Below, one piece after another: positions 52,701-61,960 of a DNA stretch of 64,000 nt. Where the stretch lies: assembly GCA_015709615.1 (NCBI GenBank), contig CP054179.1, positions 1,116,001 through 1,180,000 on the forward strand. The letters are read 5' to 3'. Source of the stretch: Gammaproteobacteria bacterium. Its GTDB lineage: Bacteria; Pseudomonadota; Gammaproteobacteria; Burkholderiales; Nitrosomonadaceae. How positions within the stretch are numbered: the stretch's first letter is position 1; each line of letters begins with the position of its first letter. A program made the translations under genes and the position numbers. Below the pieces are notes generated by a model that saw only the letters and a list, made by a program, of their open reading frames with translations, made no database searches and was not told the origin of the DNA.

Positions 52701-53977
52701 GCGCGGTTCAGCATGACTGGATGCTCGCGGATCACATCTTCCAAGATGTCCCATACCACCGCACTCTCATTCTCAACCTCACGCTTGGCGGCTTTTATCG
52801 TGCTTGCTATCCCCATCAGCTCCAGCTTATTGAAGATAAAGGGTTTAAATAGCTCAAGCGCCATTTTCTTCGGTAATCCGCATTGATGCAGTTTCAGCTG
52901 AGGTCCGACAACGATTACCGAACGTCCTGAATAGTCGACACGCTTACCCAGCAGATTTTGACGGAAGCGGCCGCCTTTACCTTTAATCATATCGGCCAAA
53001 GATTTGAGCGCACGCTTATTCGCACCCGTCATCGCTTTTCCGCGACGGCCATTATCCAGTAACGAATCAACGGCCTCTTGCAGCATTCGCTTTTCATTAC
53101 GAACAATAATTTCCGGCGCTTTCAATTCCAGCAGCCGCTTAAGCCGATTGTTACGATTGATGACACGACGATACAAATCATTCAAATCAGAAGTCGCAAA
53201 ACGCCCGCCATCCAGCGGCACTAGCGGACGAAGGTCTGGCGGCAATACAGGCAAAACCGTCAACACCATCCATTGCGGTTTAATTCCTGATTTATTAAAG
53301 GCTTCAAGCAGCTTAAGACGCTTAGAGATTTTCTTAATCTTCGTCTCGGAACCTGTGCTTTCCAATTCACGCCGCAGGCTTTCGATTTCCGCGCTTATAT
53401 CGAGATTACTCAATAAATCCCGGATACCCTCCGCTCCCATGCTGGCACTGAAATCATCGCCATACTCTTCCGTTTTGATTAAATAATCATCCTCGGTCAA
53501 TAACTGACAGCGTGTTAATGGCGTCATGCCCGGATCGGTCACCACATAAGCTTCAAAATAAAGTACTCGCTCAATGTCTCGCAAGGTCATGTCTAACACC
53601 ATGCCAAGGCGCGAAGGCAACGATTTTAGAAACCAGATATGCGAAACCGGCGAAGCAAGCTCGATATGCCCCATTCGCTCGCGGCGAACTTTTGATAGCG
53701 TCACTTCAACGCCGCATTTTTCACAAATAACGCCGCGGTGCTTCAAGCGCTTGTATTTACCGCACAAGCACTCATAATCTTTCACCGGCCCAAAAATCTT
53801 GGCGCAAAACAGACCATCCCTTTCCGGTTTGAATGTACGGTAATTGATCGTTTCCGGTTTTTTTACTTCACCATAAGACCATGAGCGTATTTTCTCGGGT
53901 GACGCAAGGCCAATCTTGATGGCATCAAATTCTTCTTTATGAGTAACTTGTTTAAATAAATCTAACAGTGCTTTCAT
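49775..53977 (-). CDS. rpoC: RNA polymerase beta' subunit
   Basis: The 1400-residue subunit is of normal length. The N-terminal zinc-binding cysteines lie in [20 protein letters not shown] (about 70-90). The catalytic magnesium site is [14 protein letters not shown] near residue 460. The second zinc site is in [16 protein letters not shown] near 890. The trigger loop region ([21 protein letters not shown]) is intact. It is co-transcribed after rpoB with a 91-base spacer. The hao cluster follows 244 bases downstream on the same strand. Confidence 0.98.
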   Translation of the reverse strand: [1400 protein letters not shown]

Positions 53978-54068
53978 TTGTCACTCCTGTCAATCAGGGG
54001 GCAATAATAGTTATATGAGTCGGTACTAATAGCTAAAAAATCGTTCGATCACGCAAAATCCGGAACAA

Positions 54069-57000
54069 TCAATATTGTTCCAAATCAATATCCATTCCTA
54101 ATGAACGTATTTCTTTTACCAGCACATTGAATGATTCCGGCATTCCAGCATCAATCTTATGATCACCCTTGACAATACTTTCATATACTTTAGTACGCCC
54201 AGTGACGTCATCCGATTTCACAGTCAACATTTCCTGCAAGGTATAAGCCGCACCATAAGCTTCCAATGCCCAAACCTCCATCTCACCAAAACGCTGTCCG
54301 CCGAATTGCGCTTTACCACCCAATGGTTGCTGCGTTACCAAGCTATAAGGACCGGTGGAACGCGCATGCATCTTATCATCCACCAAATGATGCAGTTTTA
54401 GAACATGCATATAGCCAACCGTGACGGGGCGATCGAAAGCTTCACCAGTCCGGCCATCGTACAAGGTAATCTGACCTGATCGCGGCAATCCAGCCAGTTC
54501 CAGCATGTCTTTGATCTCTTCCTCGGTTGCTCCATCAAAAACAGGCGTTGCGAACGGGACTCCCTCAGTCAGATTTTCCGCTAGCGATAGAATTTCACTA
54601 TCCGATAGCGAGGAGATATCCTCTTTTTTACCACTGCCATTATAAATTTTGTTCAGAAACTCTCGAATTTCACTAGCATTCTTTTGAGTTTTCAGCATTT
54701 CATCGATTTTCCTGCCAAGTCCCTTCGCCGCCCACCCCAAGTGTACTTCAAGAATCTGCCCTACGTTCATCCGGGAAGGAACACCCAATGGATTTAGCAC
54801 GACATCGACTGGCGTTCCATCCGCCATATAGGGCATATCTTCCAAAGGTACGATTTTCGAGATCACACCCTTGTTACCGTGACGCCCTGCCATTTTATCG
54901 CCTGGCTGCAATCGCCGTTTAATTGCGATATAAATCTTCACCATTTTCTGCACACCAGGGGCTAGTTCATCTCCCTGTGTGAGTTTTTTCTTTTTTTCGT
55001 CAAATGCAGCATCAAACGCCTTACGTTTTAGCGCCATGCTCTCACGTACTTGCTCCAGCTGTATGCTAGCATCTTCGTCGGCCAAGCGGATATCAAACCA
55101 GTAATGCGGATCGATGCTCTTTAGATATTCAACCGTGATTTCTTTCCCTTTGGCAAGCTTATTCGGCCCGCCGGTTGCAATCTTACCTGTCAGTAAGCGT
55201 TCAATACGTTCAAATGCATCTTCTTCCACAATACGTAATTGATCAGCCAGGTCTTTTTTGTAACGATCCAACTCCTCATCGATAATTTTTTGCGCGCGCT
55301 TATCACGTTCGATTCCTTCCCGCGTAAATACTTGCACATCAATCACTGTTCCAGAGATTCCCGACGGTACGCGCAGTGAAGTATCTTTTACATCCGATGC
55401 TTTTTCACCAAAAATTGCTCGCAGCAATTTCTCTTCCGGTGTTAATTGCGTTTCACCTTTTGGTGTGACTTTTCCTACTAATACGTCGCCTGCTTCAACT
55501 TCCGCGCCGATATAAACAATACCCGATTCATCAAGACGCCCTAGTTGATGTTCCGACAAATTGGGAATATCAGCGGTAATCTCTTCCGTTCCAAGCTTGG
55601 TATCCCTGCTCACAACGGACAATTCTTCAATGTGTATCGACGTAAAACGATCTTCGGCGACAATCCGTTCGGATATCAAAATGGAATCTTCAAAGTTATA
55701 ACCATTCCACGGCATAAACGCCACCAGCATGTTCTGACCCAGTGCGAGTTCCCCCATATCGGTGGAAGCGCCATCCGCGATGACATCGTCCCTGCTGATA
55801 TTATCGCCGACCTTTACCAGAGGACGCTGATTAATATTGGTATTCTGATTTGAACGTGTATATTTAATAAGATTATAGATATCCACACCGACTTCGCCCA
55901 TGCGAGTCTCTGCATCATGCACTCGCACCACAATCCGGCTCGCATCAATATAATCCACAATACCGCCGCGCCTAGCACGCACGGTAGTTCCTGAATGCAC
56001 TGCTACGACGCGTTCAATACCCGTACCCACAAATGGCTTTTCGGCGCGCAGGCATGGCACAGCCTGGCGTTGCATGTTCGATCCCATCAAAGCGCGGTTA
56101 GCATCATCATGCTCTAGAAAAGGTATGAGCGAAGCGGCAACCGAAACAATCTGGGCCGGCGCCACGTCCACATACTCAATTCGTTCCGGAGAAGATAATG
56201 CGAACTCGTTTTTGTGACGGCAGGATACGATATCGCTAATCAGCCGATGATTCTCATCAAGCTCGGCATTCGCCTGGGCAATCATATAATTGCCTTCCTC
56301 AATTGCGGACAGATAATCTATCTCTTCTGTTACCCGGCAATCTTTCACTTTACTGTACGGTGTTTCAATGAATCCATACTCATTGGTGCGCGCGTACAAC
56401 GCCAACGAATTTATCAAACCGATATTAGGTCCTTCCGGTGTTTCAATCGGACATACCCGGCCATAATGTGTTGGATGCACATCGCGCACCTCAAAACCCG
56501 CTCTTTCGCGCGTTAATCCCCCTGGTCCTAAAGCTGAAATACGCCGTTTATGCGTGATCTCAGACAATGGATTGGTCTGATCCATGAATTGCGATAATTG
56601 ACTGGAACCGAAGAACTCCCGTGCTGCTGCGGAAACCGGTTTTGCATTAATCAGATCATGCGGCATGAGATTTTCCGATTCTGCCTGACTTAACCGTTCT
56701 TTCACTGCACGTTCTACACGCACCAGTCCCGATCTGAATTGGTTTTCCGCCAGTTCGCCCACCGAGCGCACACGGCGATTACCAAGGTGATCGATATCGT
56801 CTATCTCACCACGGCCATTACGCAGTTCAACCAGAATTTTAATAACTGCGATAATATCTTCATTGGATAGTGTCTGCGATCCTGTCAGCTCAGTTCTACC
56901 CACTCGGCGATTAAACTTCATTCTACCGACAACTGATAAATCATAGCGCTCGGGTGAGTAGAACAAACCGGCGAACAGGGCCTTAACAGCTTCTTCTGTC

Positions 57001-58142
57001 GGCGGCTCTCCCGGGCGCATCATACGATAAATTGCAACCTGGGCATTCATCTCATCGGTCGTTTCATCGATCTTCAGTGTTTGTGAGATATACGCACCAT
57101 AATTAAGATCGTTCACATACAGCGTATGAATCTTCTTTATGCCCGCTTTACGAATCTTGGTTACTGTATCTTCTGTGATTTCGTCATTGGCAAGCGCGAC
57201 AAACTCACCGGTTTCCTTATCAACTAAATTGTGCGCCAGTATTCTTCCCAATAAAAAATCTTCCGGCACATCCAGCTGATCGATATTGGATTCCTGCATT
57301 TCGCGGATATGTTTGGCCGTTATGCGTTTATCTTTCTGAACAATGACTTTTTTGCCTTTGCCTATAATATCGAAACTCGCGACTTCGCCTCGCAAGCGTT
57401 CAGGTACAAGTTCGAACTGAATACCTTTGTCTGAGAAATGAAAGCAATCAAAAATGAAAAATTCTTGCAGTATCTGTTCAGAAGTGCATCCGATTGCCTT
57501 CAACAAGGTAGTGACCGGCATTTTGCGACGACGGTCGATCCTGAAAAATAAGCAATCCTTCGGATCGAATTCAAAATCCAGCCACGATCCGCGGTAAGGA
57601 ATAATCCGTGCGGAAAATAATAATTTTCCTGACGAATGGGTTTTACCGCGATCATGCTCGAAAAATACGCCAGGTGAACGATGCAGCTGTGAAACAATCA
57701 CGCGCTCAGTACCGTTAATCACAAAAGAGCCTGTTTCAGTCATCAGGGGTATTTCACCCATGTACACTTCTTGTTCCTTGACTTCCTTGACAGTCGGCTT
57801 GGATATTTCCTTATCCATGATCGTTAGTCTTACCCTTGCACGCAAAGGCGATGCATACGTCAGTCCACGTTGCTGACATTCCTTGACATCGAATACAGGC
57901 GTTCCAAGCTCATAGCTTATGAAATCAAGACGTGCATTTTTAGTATGACTTTCGATTGGAAATATTGAATTAAAAGCAGCCTGCAGTCCCTGATTTTGGC
58001 GCTTATTAGGTGCCACATTTTCCTGCAAAAAGGCTGCATATGATTCGAGCTGAGTAGCGAGAAGAAACGGAATTGGCAACACGCTCGCACGTTTGGCAAA
58101 ACTTTTACGGATACGTTTTTTCTCTGTGAACGAATAGCTCAT
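54069..58142 (-). CDS. rpoB: RNA polymerase beta subunit
   Basis: The 1357-residue subunit starts MSYSFTEKKRIRKSFAKRASVLPIPFLLATQLESYA, the usual proteobacterial N-terminus. The rifampicin-binding region is recognisable in GSSQLSQFMDQTNPLSEITHKRRISALGPGGLTRERAGFEVRD, with the common sensitive residues. The conserved C-terminal end (QPLGGKAQFGGQRFGEMEVWALEAYGAAYTLQEMLTVKSDD) is present. It follows rplL after a spacer holding a candidate attenuator hairpin. Confidence 0.98.
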   Translation of the reverse strand: MSYSFTEKKRIRKSFAKRASVLPIPFLLATQLESYAAFLQENVAPNKRQNQGLQAAFNSIFPIESHTKNARLDFISYELGTPVFDVKECQQRGLTYASPLRARVRLTIMDKEISKPTVKEVKEQEVYMGEIPLMTETGSFVINGTERVIVSQLHRSPGVFFEHDRGKTHSSGKLLFSARIIPYRGSWLDFEFDPKDCLFFRIDRRRKMPVTTLLKAIGCTSEQILQEFFIFDCFHFSDKGIQFELVPERLRGEVASFDIIGKGKKVIVQKDKRITAKHIREMQESNIDQLDVPEDFLLGRILAHNLVDKETGEFVALANDEITEDTVTKIRKAGIKKIHTLYVNDLNYGAYISQTLKIDETTDEMNAQVAIYRMMRPGEPPTEEAVKALFAGLFYSPERYDLSVVGRMKFNRRVGRTELTGSQTLSNEDIIAVIKILVELRNGRGEIDDIDHLGNRRVRSVGELAENQFRSGLVRVERAVKERLSQAESENLMPHDLINAKPVSAAAREFFGSSQLSQFMDQTNPLSEITHKRRISALGPGGLTRERAGFEVRDVHPTHYGRVCPIETPEGPNIGLINSLALYARTNEYGFIETPYSKVKDCRVTEEIDYLSAIEEGNYMIAQANAELDENHRLISDIVSCRHKNEFALSSPERIEYVDVAPAQIVSVAASLIPFLEHDDANRALMGSNMQRQAVPCLRAEKPFVGTGIERVVAVHSGTTVRARRGGIVDYIDASRIVVRVHDAETRMGEVGVDIYNLIKYTRSNQNTNINQRPLVKVGDNISRDDVIADGASTDMGELALGQNMLVAFMPWNGYNFEDSILISERIVAEDRFTSIHIEELSVVSRDTKLGTEEITADIPNLSEHQLGRLDESGIVYIGAEVEAGDVLVGKVTPKGETQLTPEEKLLRAIFGEKASDVKDTSLRVPSGISGTVIDVQVFTREGIERDKRAQKIIDEELDRYKKDLADQLRIVEEDAFERIERLLTGKIATGGPNKLAKGKEITVEYLKSIDPHYWFDIRLADEDASIQLEQVRESMALKRKAFDAAFDEKKKKLTQGDELAPGVQKMVKIYIAIKRRLQPGDKMAGRHGNKGVISKIVPLEDMPYMADGTPVDVVLNPLGVPSRMNVGQILEVHLGWAAKGLGRKIDEMLKTQKNASEIREFLNKIYNGSGKKEDISSLSDSEILSLAENLTEGVPFATPVFDGATEEEIKDMLELAGLPRSGQITLYDGRTGEAFDRPVTVGYMHVLKLHHLVDDKMHARSTGPYSLVTQQPLGGKAQFGGQRFGEMEVWALEAYGAAYTLQEMLTVKSDDVTGRTKVYESIVKGDHKIDAGMPESFNVLVKEIRSLGMDIDLEQY

Positions 58143-58247
58143 GAATTTTCTCCGGCAGAAGAAGACAGAGGATTGAAGGATTGAGGCCAGATAACTATCA
58201 ATTGTTCAAATGCCCAAAATGACGCATCAAATGGTCAAAATATCAAA

Positions 58248-58275
58248 GGCTGGCGGCTTTAATAGCCTACCAGCC
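58248..58275 (-). terminator. Candidate rplL-rpoB attenuator hairpin
   Basis: On the minus strand GGCTGG-TA-GGCT pairs with AGCC-G-CCAGCC around a five-base loop, followed by TTTGATATTTT. It lies in the 154-base gap between rplL and rpoB, where an attenuator adjusts RNA polymerase levels relative to ribosomal proteins in E. coli. The equivalent function here is inferred. Confidence 0.5.
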
Positions 58276-58296
58276 CAGAAAATTTATAATTTTTTA

Positions 58297-58677
58297 TTAC
58301 TTAACTTCGCAAGTAGCGCCAGCTTCGACCAACTGTTTCTGGATTGCAGCCGCATCTTCTTTTGAAACACCTTCCTTAACAGGTTTTGGTGCACCATCAA
58401 CCAAGTCTTTTGCTTCTTTCAAACCTAGTCCGGTTACCGCTCTTACCACTTTAATCACATTGACTTTGCTCTCACCAGCAGAAGACAGAATCACCGTAAA
58501 TTCAGTTTGTTCTGCAGCCGCAGGAGCAGCACCACCGCTTGGAGCAGCAACCGCAACCGCAGCGGTCGCAACGGCAGAAACACCGAATTTTTCTTCCATC
58601 TCTTTAATCAATTGCGATAATTCAAGTACGGTCATATTCGCAATTGCTTCTAATATATCATCTTTAGTTACAGCCAT
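58297..58677 (-). CDS. rplL: 50S ribosomal protein L7/L12
   Basis: The 126-residue stalk protein has the N-terminal dimerisation part (LSQLIKEMEEKFGVSAVA), a flexible Ala-rich hinge (about 40-52) and the C-terminal factor-binding domain. That domain contains KVNVIKVVRAVTGLGLKEAKDLVDGAPKPVKEGVSKEDA. It binds L10 in multiple copies and recruits translation factors. It follows rplJ by 50 bases and has a GGAGAAAAT ribosome-binding site. Confidence 0.98.
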   Translation of the reverse strand: MAVTKDDILEAIANMTVLELSQLIKEMEEKFGVSAVATAAVAVAAPSGGAAPAAAEQTEFTVILSSAGESKVNVIKVVRAVTGLGLKEAKDLVDGAPKPVKEGVSKEDAAAIQKQLVEAGATCEVK

Positions 58678-58727
58678 TATTTTCTCCTGGTTATTTTCTG
58701 TATTACGTTAAGGAAGCTTGAAGAATG

Positions 58728-59243
58728 CTATTTACTGTCTCGTACCATGGCTAAGCCGCGCACAAATCGGGCAGGTACTTCATTTAATGTTTGTACAAAC
58801 TTAGCAATAGGTGCTTGCATTGTTCCCAGCAATCTTGCCAGCAATTCTTCACGACTTGGCAACGATGCGAGTGCAGTGATCTCATCACGTGATATCACTT
58901 TCTCGCCAATTGCACCAACTTTAATTACGAATTTTTCATTGTCTCTAGAAAATTCATGCAACACCTTCGCAGCTGCCACTGGATCAGTGCTTATACCGTA
59001 AACAAGCGGGCCAACCATATGTTTGGCCAACTCCGCATATGGTGTATCTGCTACGGCGCGGCGGACCAACGAATTTTTTATGACATGAAAATAAACTCCT
59101 GACTCGCGAGTTTTCGCTCTTAGTTGTGTCATTTGACCAACTTCCATCCCTCGATACTCTGCAATGATAATGGCTTGAGCATTAGCTACTTGAGCCCCCA
59201 CTTCCGCCACTATTGCTTTTTTCTCATCAAGATTAAGACTCAA
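58728..59243 (-). CDS. rplJ: 50S ribosomal protein L10
   Basis: The 171-residue protein is the base of the L7/L12 stalk. Family sequence is visible in LNLDEKKAIVAEVGAQVANAQAIIIAEYRGM, in VYFHVIKNSLVRRAV and in the C-terminal helix (LLARLLGTMQAPIAKFVQTLNEVPARFVRGLAMV) that binds L7/L12 dimers. In E. coli the L10-L7/L12 complex represses its own mRNA by binding the leader; a 320-base leader is present here. Confidence 0.98.
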   Translation of the reverse strand: MSLNLDEKKAIVAEVGAQVANAQAIIIAEYRGMEVGQMTQLRAKTRESGVYFHVIKNSLVRRAVADTPYAELAKHMVGPLVYGISTDPVAAAKVLHEFSRDNEKFVIKVGAIGEKVISRDEITALASLPSREELLARLLGTMQAPIAKFVQTLNEVPARFVRGLAMVRDSK

Positions 59244-59563
59244 GGTTCACTCTCCATCAGTTAAAAATAGTATTCGGCTCATCTATACAAATACTCTTTC
59301 CCGAACACTACACACCGGTGACCTTAAACCAGGAAAAATAAGACTCTGATTCCTGTTTTGGGTACACCATCTGCGCTGGGCACTCAATATACCGAATTAA
59401 ACAAACCGTATGATTTATACGATTTCATCTTCAAGATTACCGAATAATTAAGCGACACCCCACAAATCACATCTATCATGATTTATTTATTTTCGTGCGC
59501 CCCAGCGGTCTTTGATAATCCACTCCAATACATAGTGTATTCTGTGGCCCAAAGTTCTTTATA
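59244..59563 (-). ncRNA. Probable L10 (rplJ) autoregulatory leader
   Basis: The 320-base gap between rplA and rplJ is much longer than the other gaps in this operon (1 to 154 bases) and has no gene. This is the position of the conserved L10 leader RNA in proteobacteria, and the internal promoter for rplJL-rpoBC usually lies here too. I did not fold it in detail, so the call rests on position and size. Confidence 0.5.
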
Positions 59564-60256
59564 TTACGAAATACTCGCTTGATCTATTCGTACACCGATA
59601 CCCATAGTGCTCGAAACAGATATTTTTCTAAGATAAACACCTTTTGACGAAGCAGGTTTTGATTTATTCAATGCTTCAATCAATGCCTTCAGGTTTTGTT
59701 TTAATGCATTCGCATCAAACGATGCCCTGCCAATCGTGCAGTGTATAATTCCGGTTTTATCCGCTCTAAATTGGACTTGCCCGGCTTTAGCATTTTTAAC
59801 CGCCCCCGCGATATCTGCAGTCACGGTGCCTACTTTTGGATTCGGCATTAAACTGCGCGGCCCCAGAATCTGACCTAATTGACCAACAACGCGCATGGCA
59901 TCCGGACTTGCAATAGCAACATCAAAGTTGATATTGCCGGCCTTAATCTCAGCCGCCAGATCATCAAAACCAACAATATCCGCCCCCGCTTCTTGCGCTT
60001 CTTTCGCTTTGTCACCTTGTGCAAACACCGCGACACGAACCGTTTTTCCCGTTCCTGCAGGCAAAACTACCGAACCGCGCACAGCTTGATCGGATTTCTT
60101 GGCATCAATTCCCAGATTAACTGCAACATCGATAGATTCATCAAACTTTGCAGTCGCTGCTTCTTTAACTAACCCTAATGCATCATCTATTGGATATGTC
60201 TTATTACGATCCACTTTTCCGGCAATAGCTTTATAGCGCTTTGATGAATGTGCCAT
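59564..60256 (-). CDS. rplA: 50S ribosomal protein L1
   Basis: The 230-residue protein matches L1 along its length: YPIDDALGLVKEAATAKFDESIDVAVNLGIDAKKSDQAVRG, VGQLGQILGPRSLMPNPKVGTV, and GKTGIIH-like DKTGIIHCTIG. It binds 23S rRNA at the L1 stalk and represses the rplKA mRNA. It starts one base after rplK ends. Confidence 0.98.
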   Translation of the reverse strand: MAHSSKRYKAIAGKVDRNKTYPIDDALGLVKEAATAKFDESIDVAVNLGIDAKKSDQAVRGSVVLPAGTGKTVRVAVFAQGDKAKEAQEAGADIVGFDDLAAEIKAGNINFDVAIASPDAMRVVGQLGQILGPRSLMPNPKVGTVTADIAGAVKNAKAGQVQFRADKTGIIHCTIGRASFDANALKQNLKALIEALNKSKPASSKGVYLRKISVSSTMGIGVRIDQASIS

Positions 60257-60257
60257 T

Positions 60258-60689
60258 TTATATACCCTCCACTTCTATGCCCATACTTCTCGCGCTCCCC
60301 GCAATTGTACGCACCGCAGCATCCAAATCTGCCGCCGTTAAATCCGGCATCTTTGTTTTGGCAATTTCTTCAGCTTGACTGCGACTTAATTTTCCTACTT
60401 TATCCAAATGCGGTTTAGAACTTCCTTTGCCGACACCCGCTGCCTTTTTAATTAAGACTGATGCCGGTGTTGTTTTCATGACAAACGTAAAACTTTTGTC
60501 AGCATATGCAGTAATGATCACTGGCACAGGCAAACCCGGTTCCATTTTCTGGGTAGCCGCGTTAAATGCTTTACAGAATTCCATAATATTTAACTGCCGC
60601 TGACCAAGTGCCGGCCCAATAGGCGGACTCGGATTTGCTTTTCCGGCTGGTACTTGTAACTTTATATATCCGATAATTTTTTTTGCCAC
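60258..60689 (-). CDS. rplK: 50S ribosomal protein L11
   Basis: The 143-residue protein has the conserved N-terminal KLQVPAGKANPSPPIGPALGQRQLNIMEFCKAFNAAT and the rRNA-binding C-terminal domain with LDKVGKLSRSQAEEIAKTKMPDLTAADLDAAVRTIAGSARSMGIEV. It sits in the GTPase-associated centre. It is the first gene of the rplKA pair, 121 bases after nusG. Confidence 0.98.
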   Translation of the reverse strand: MAKKIIGYIKLQVPAGKANPSPPIGPALGQRQLNIMEFCKAFNAATQKMEPGLPVPVIITAYADKSFTFVMKTTPASVLIKKAAGVGKGSSKPHLDKVGKLSRSQAEEIAKTKMPDLTAADLDAAVRTIAGSARSMGIEVEGI

Positions 60690-60810
60690 AATATCCTCCC
60701 GATGGGTACAATCGAACGACTATTCGCTCTCCCCGGTGATAAACAATAATTCGCTCTAAAAAACTTTAATTTAATGCAGTTTCAATTATAAAAACAACGA
60801 CCATACCCTA

Positions 60811-61344
60811 TCAGGATTTCTCTACTTGATTAAAATCCAATTCAACAGGTGTTGGGCGCCCGAATATGGAAACCGAAACCCTGAGTTTGCTCTTGTCGTA
60901 ATTGACATCTTCCACATTGCCATGAAAATCCGTAAATGGCCCTTCCTTGACGCGAACCGCCTCACCGATTTCAAACAGAATCTTCGGTTTCGGTTTTTCA
61001 ACACCTTCCTGAATTTGATGAAGTATATTATCAACTTCCTTTTGACTGATCGGCGTAGGCTTCATGACCGAGCCGCCCACAAAACCCGTCACTTTGTCTG
61101 TATTCTTGACCAGATGCCACGAATCATCAGACATTTCCATTTCCACCAATACGTAGCCCGGGAAAAACTTGCGCTCACTGATATTTTTCTGACCACTTTT
61201 CATTTCTATCACCTCTTCAACCGGCACTAGAATTTGGCCAAACTTATCTTGCATACCAGCCCGCTCAATGCGATCCTTCAATGCACGTTGTACACTTTTC
61301 TCATAACCTGAATAAGCGTGAACCACATACCATTTCTTACTCAT
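60811..61344 (-). CDS. nusG: Transcription termination/antitermination protein NusG
   Basis: The 177-residue protein has the N-terminal NGN domain (KWYVVHAYSGYEKSVQRALKDRI, FPGYVLVEMEMSDDSWHLVKNT) and a C-terminal KOW domain (GEAVRVKEGPFTDFHGNVEDVNYDKSKLRVSVSIFGRPTPVEL). It binds RNA polymerase and links it to Rho or to the ribosome. It follows secE after 21 bases. Confidence 0.98.
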   Translation of the reverse strand: MSKKWYVVHAYSGYEKSVQRALKDRIERAGMQDKFGQILVPVEEVIEMKSGQKNISERKFFPGYVLVEMEMSDDSWHLVKNTDKVTGFVGGSVMKPTPISQKEVDNILHQIQEGVEKPKPKILFEIGEAVRVKEGPFTDFHGNVEDVNYDKSKLRVSVSIFGRPTPVELDFNQVEKS

Positions 61345-61365
61345 TCTTTCCTCTGAGAAATGTGA

Positions 61366-61710
61366 TCAAGCATCTTGACTCATCAAAATTTTTACGAGTG
61401 ACATCAAGGCAGCATCAATGAACCATAAAAATAATGCCATCGCAATGACAAATGCAAACACCACACCCGATGTTTGAAGCGTTTCCTTACGACTAGGCCA
61501 TACTACCTTTTTTGCTTCTTCAGAAGATTCCCTGCAAAATACATAAAAATCCTGACCTTGAGTTGTAAATTTCGCAGTAACTGCAGCCAGCGCGAATCCC
61601 GCCAATATTGATAATATGCGCACAACCGTAGCGCTTTCATTTAGATAAATGAATCCCGCTATACCAGCAATAATGAACACAAACACAAGCGCAAGCTTCA
61701 GTTTATTCAC
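61366..61710 (-). CDS. secE: Preprotein translocase subunit SecE
   Basis: The 114-residue membrane protein has three hydrophobic segments (about 5-24, 32-48 and 83-103), the proteobacterial form. The amphipathic motif before the last helix, EEAKKVVWPSRKETLQTSGVV, is the SecE signature. It is part of the SecYEG channel. It precedes nusG in the usual order. Confidence 0.96.
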   Translation of the reverse strand: MNKLKLALVFVFIIAGIAGFIYLNESATVVRILSILAGFALAAVTAKFTTQGQDFYVFCRESSEEAKKVVWPSRKETLQTSGVVFAFVIAMALFLWFIDAALMSLVKILMSQDA

Positions 61711-61819
61711 GTCGATTGAATCCTTTTATCTCTTAAAATCATGAATAGCTTTTTGATCGATCAACAAGCAATAGTCTTATTTTGTTTTAGACTTGCAACA
61801 CACTTAACACTATCCATTA

Positions 61820-61895
61820 TGGCAGGCCAGGAGGGCATCGAACCCCCAACCTTCGGTTTTGGAGACCGACGCTCTGCCAATTGAGCTACTGGCCT
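61820..61895 (-). tRNA. tRNA-Trp (CCA)
   Basis: The 76-base gene on the minus strand folds with acceptor AGGCCAG/CTGGCCT and an encoded CCA end. The anticodon loop CTCCAAA carries CCA. It lies between tuf and secE, its usual place in proteobacteria. Confidence 0.96.
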
Positions 61896-61960
61896 TCTAA
61901 CTGGAACGTATCTAAGGTTAAAACCACACCAAAACAATTGTTTTAAAAATATATCAAAAA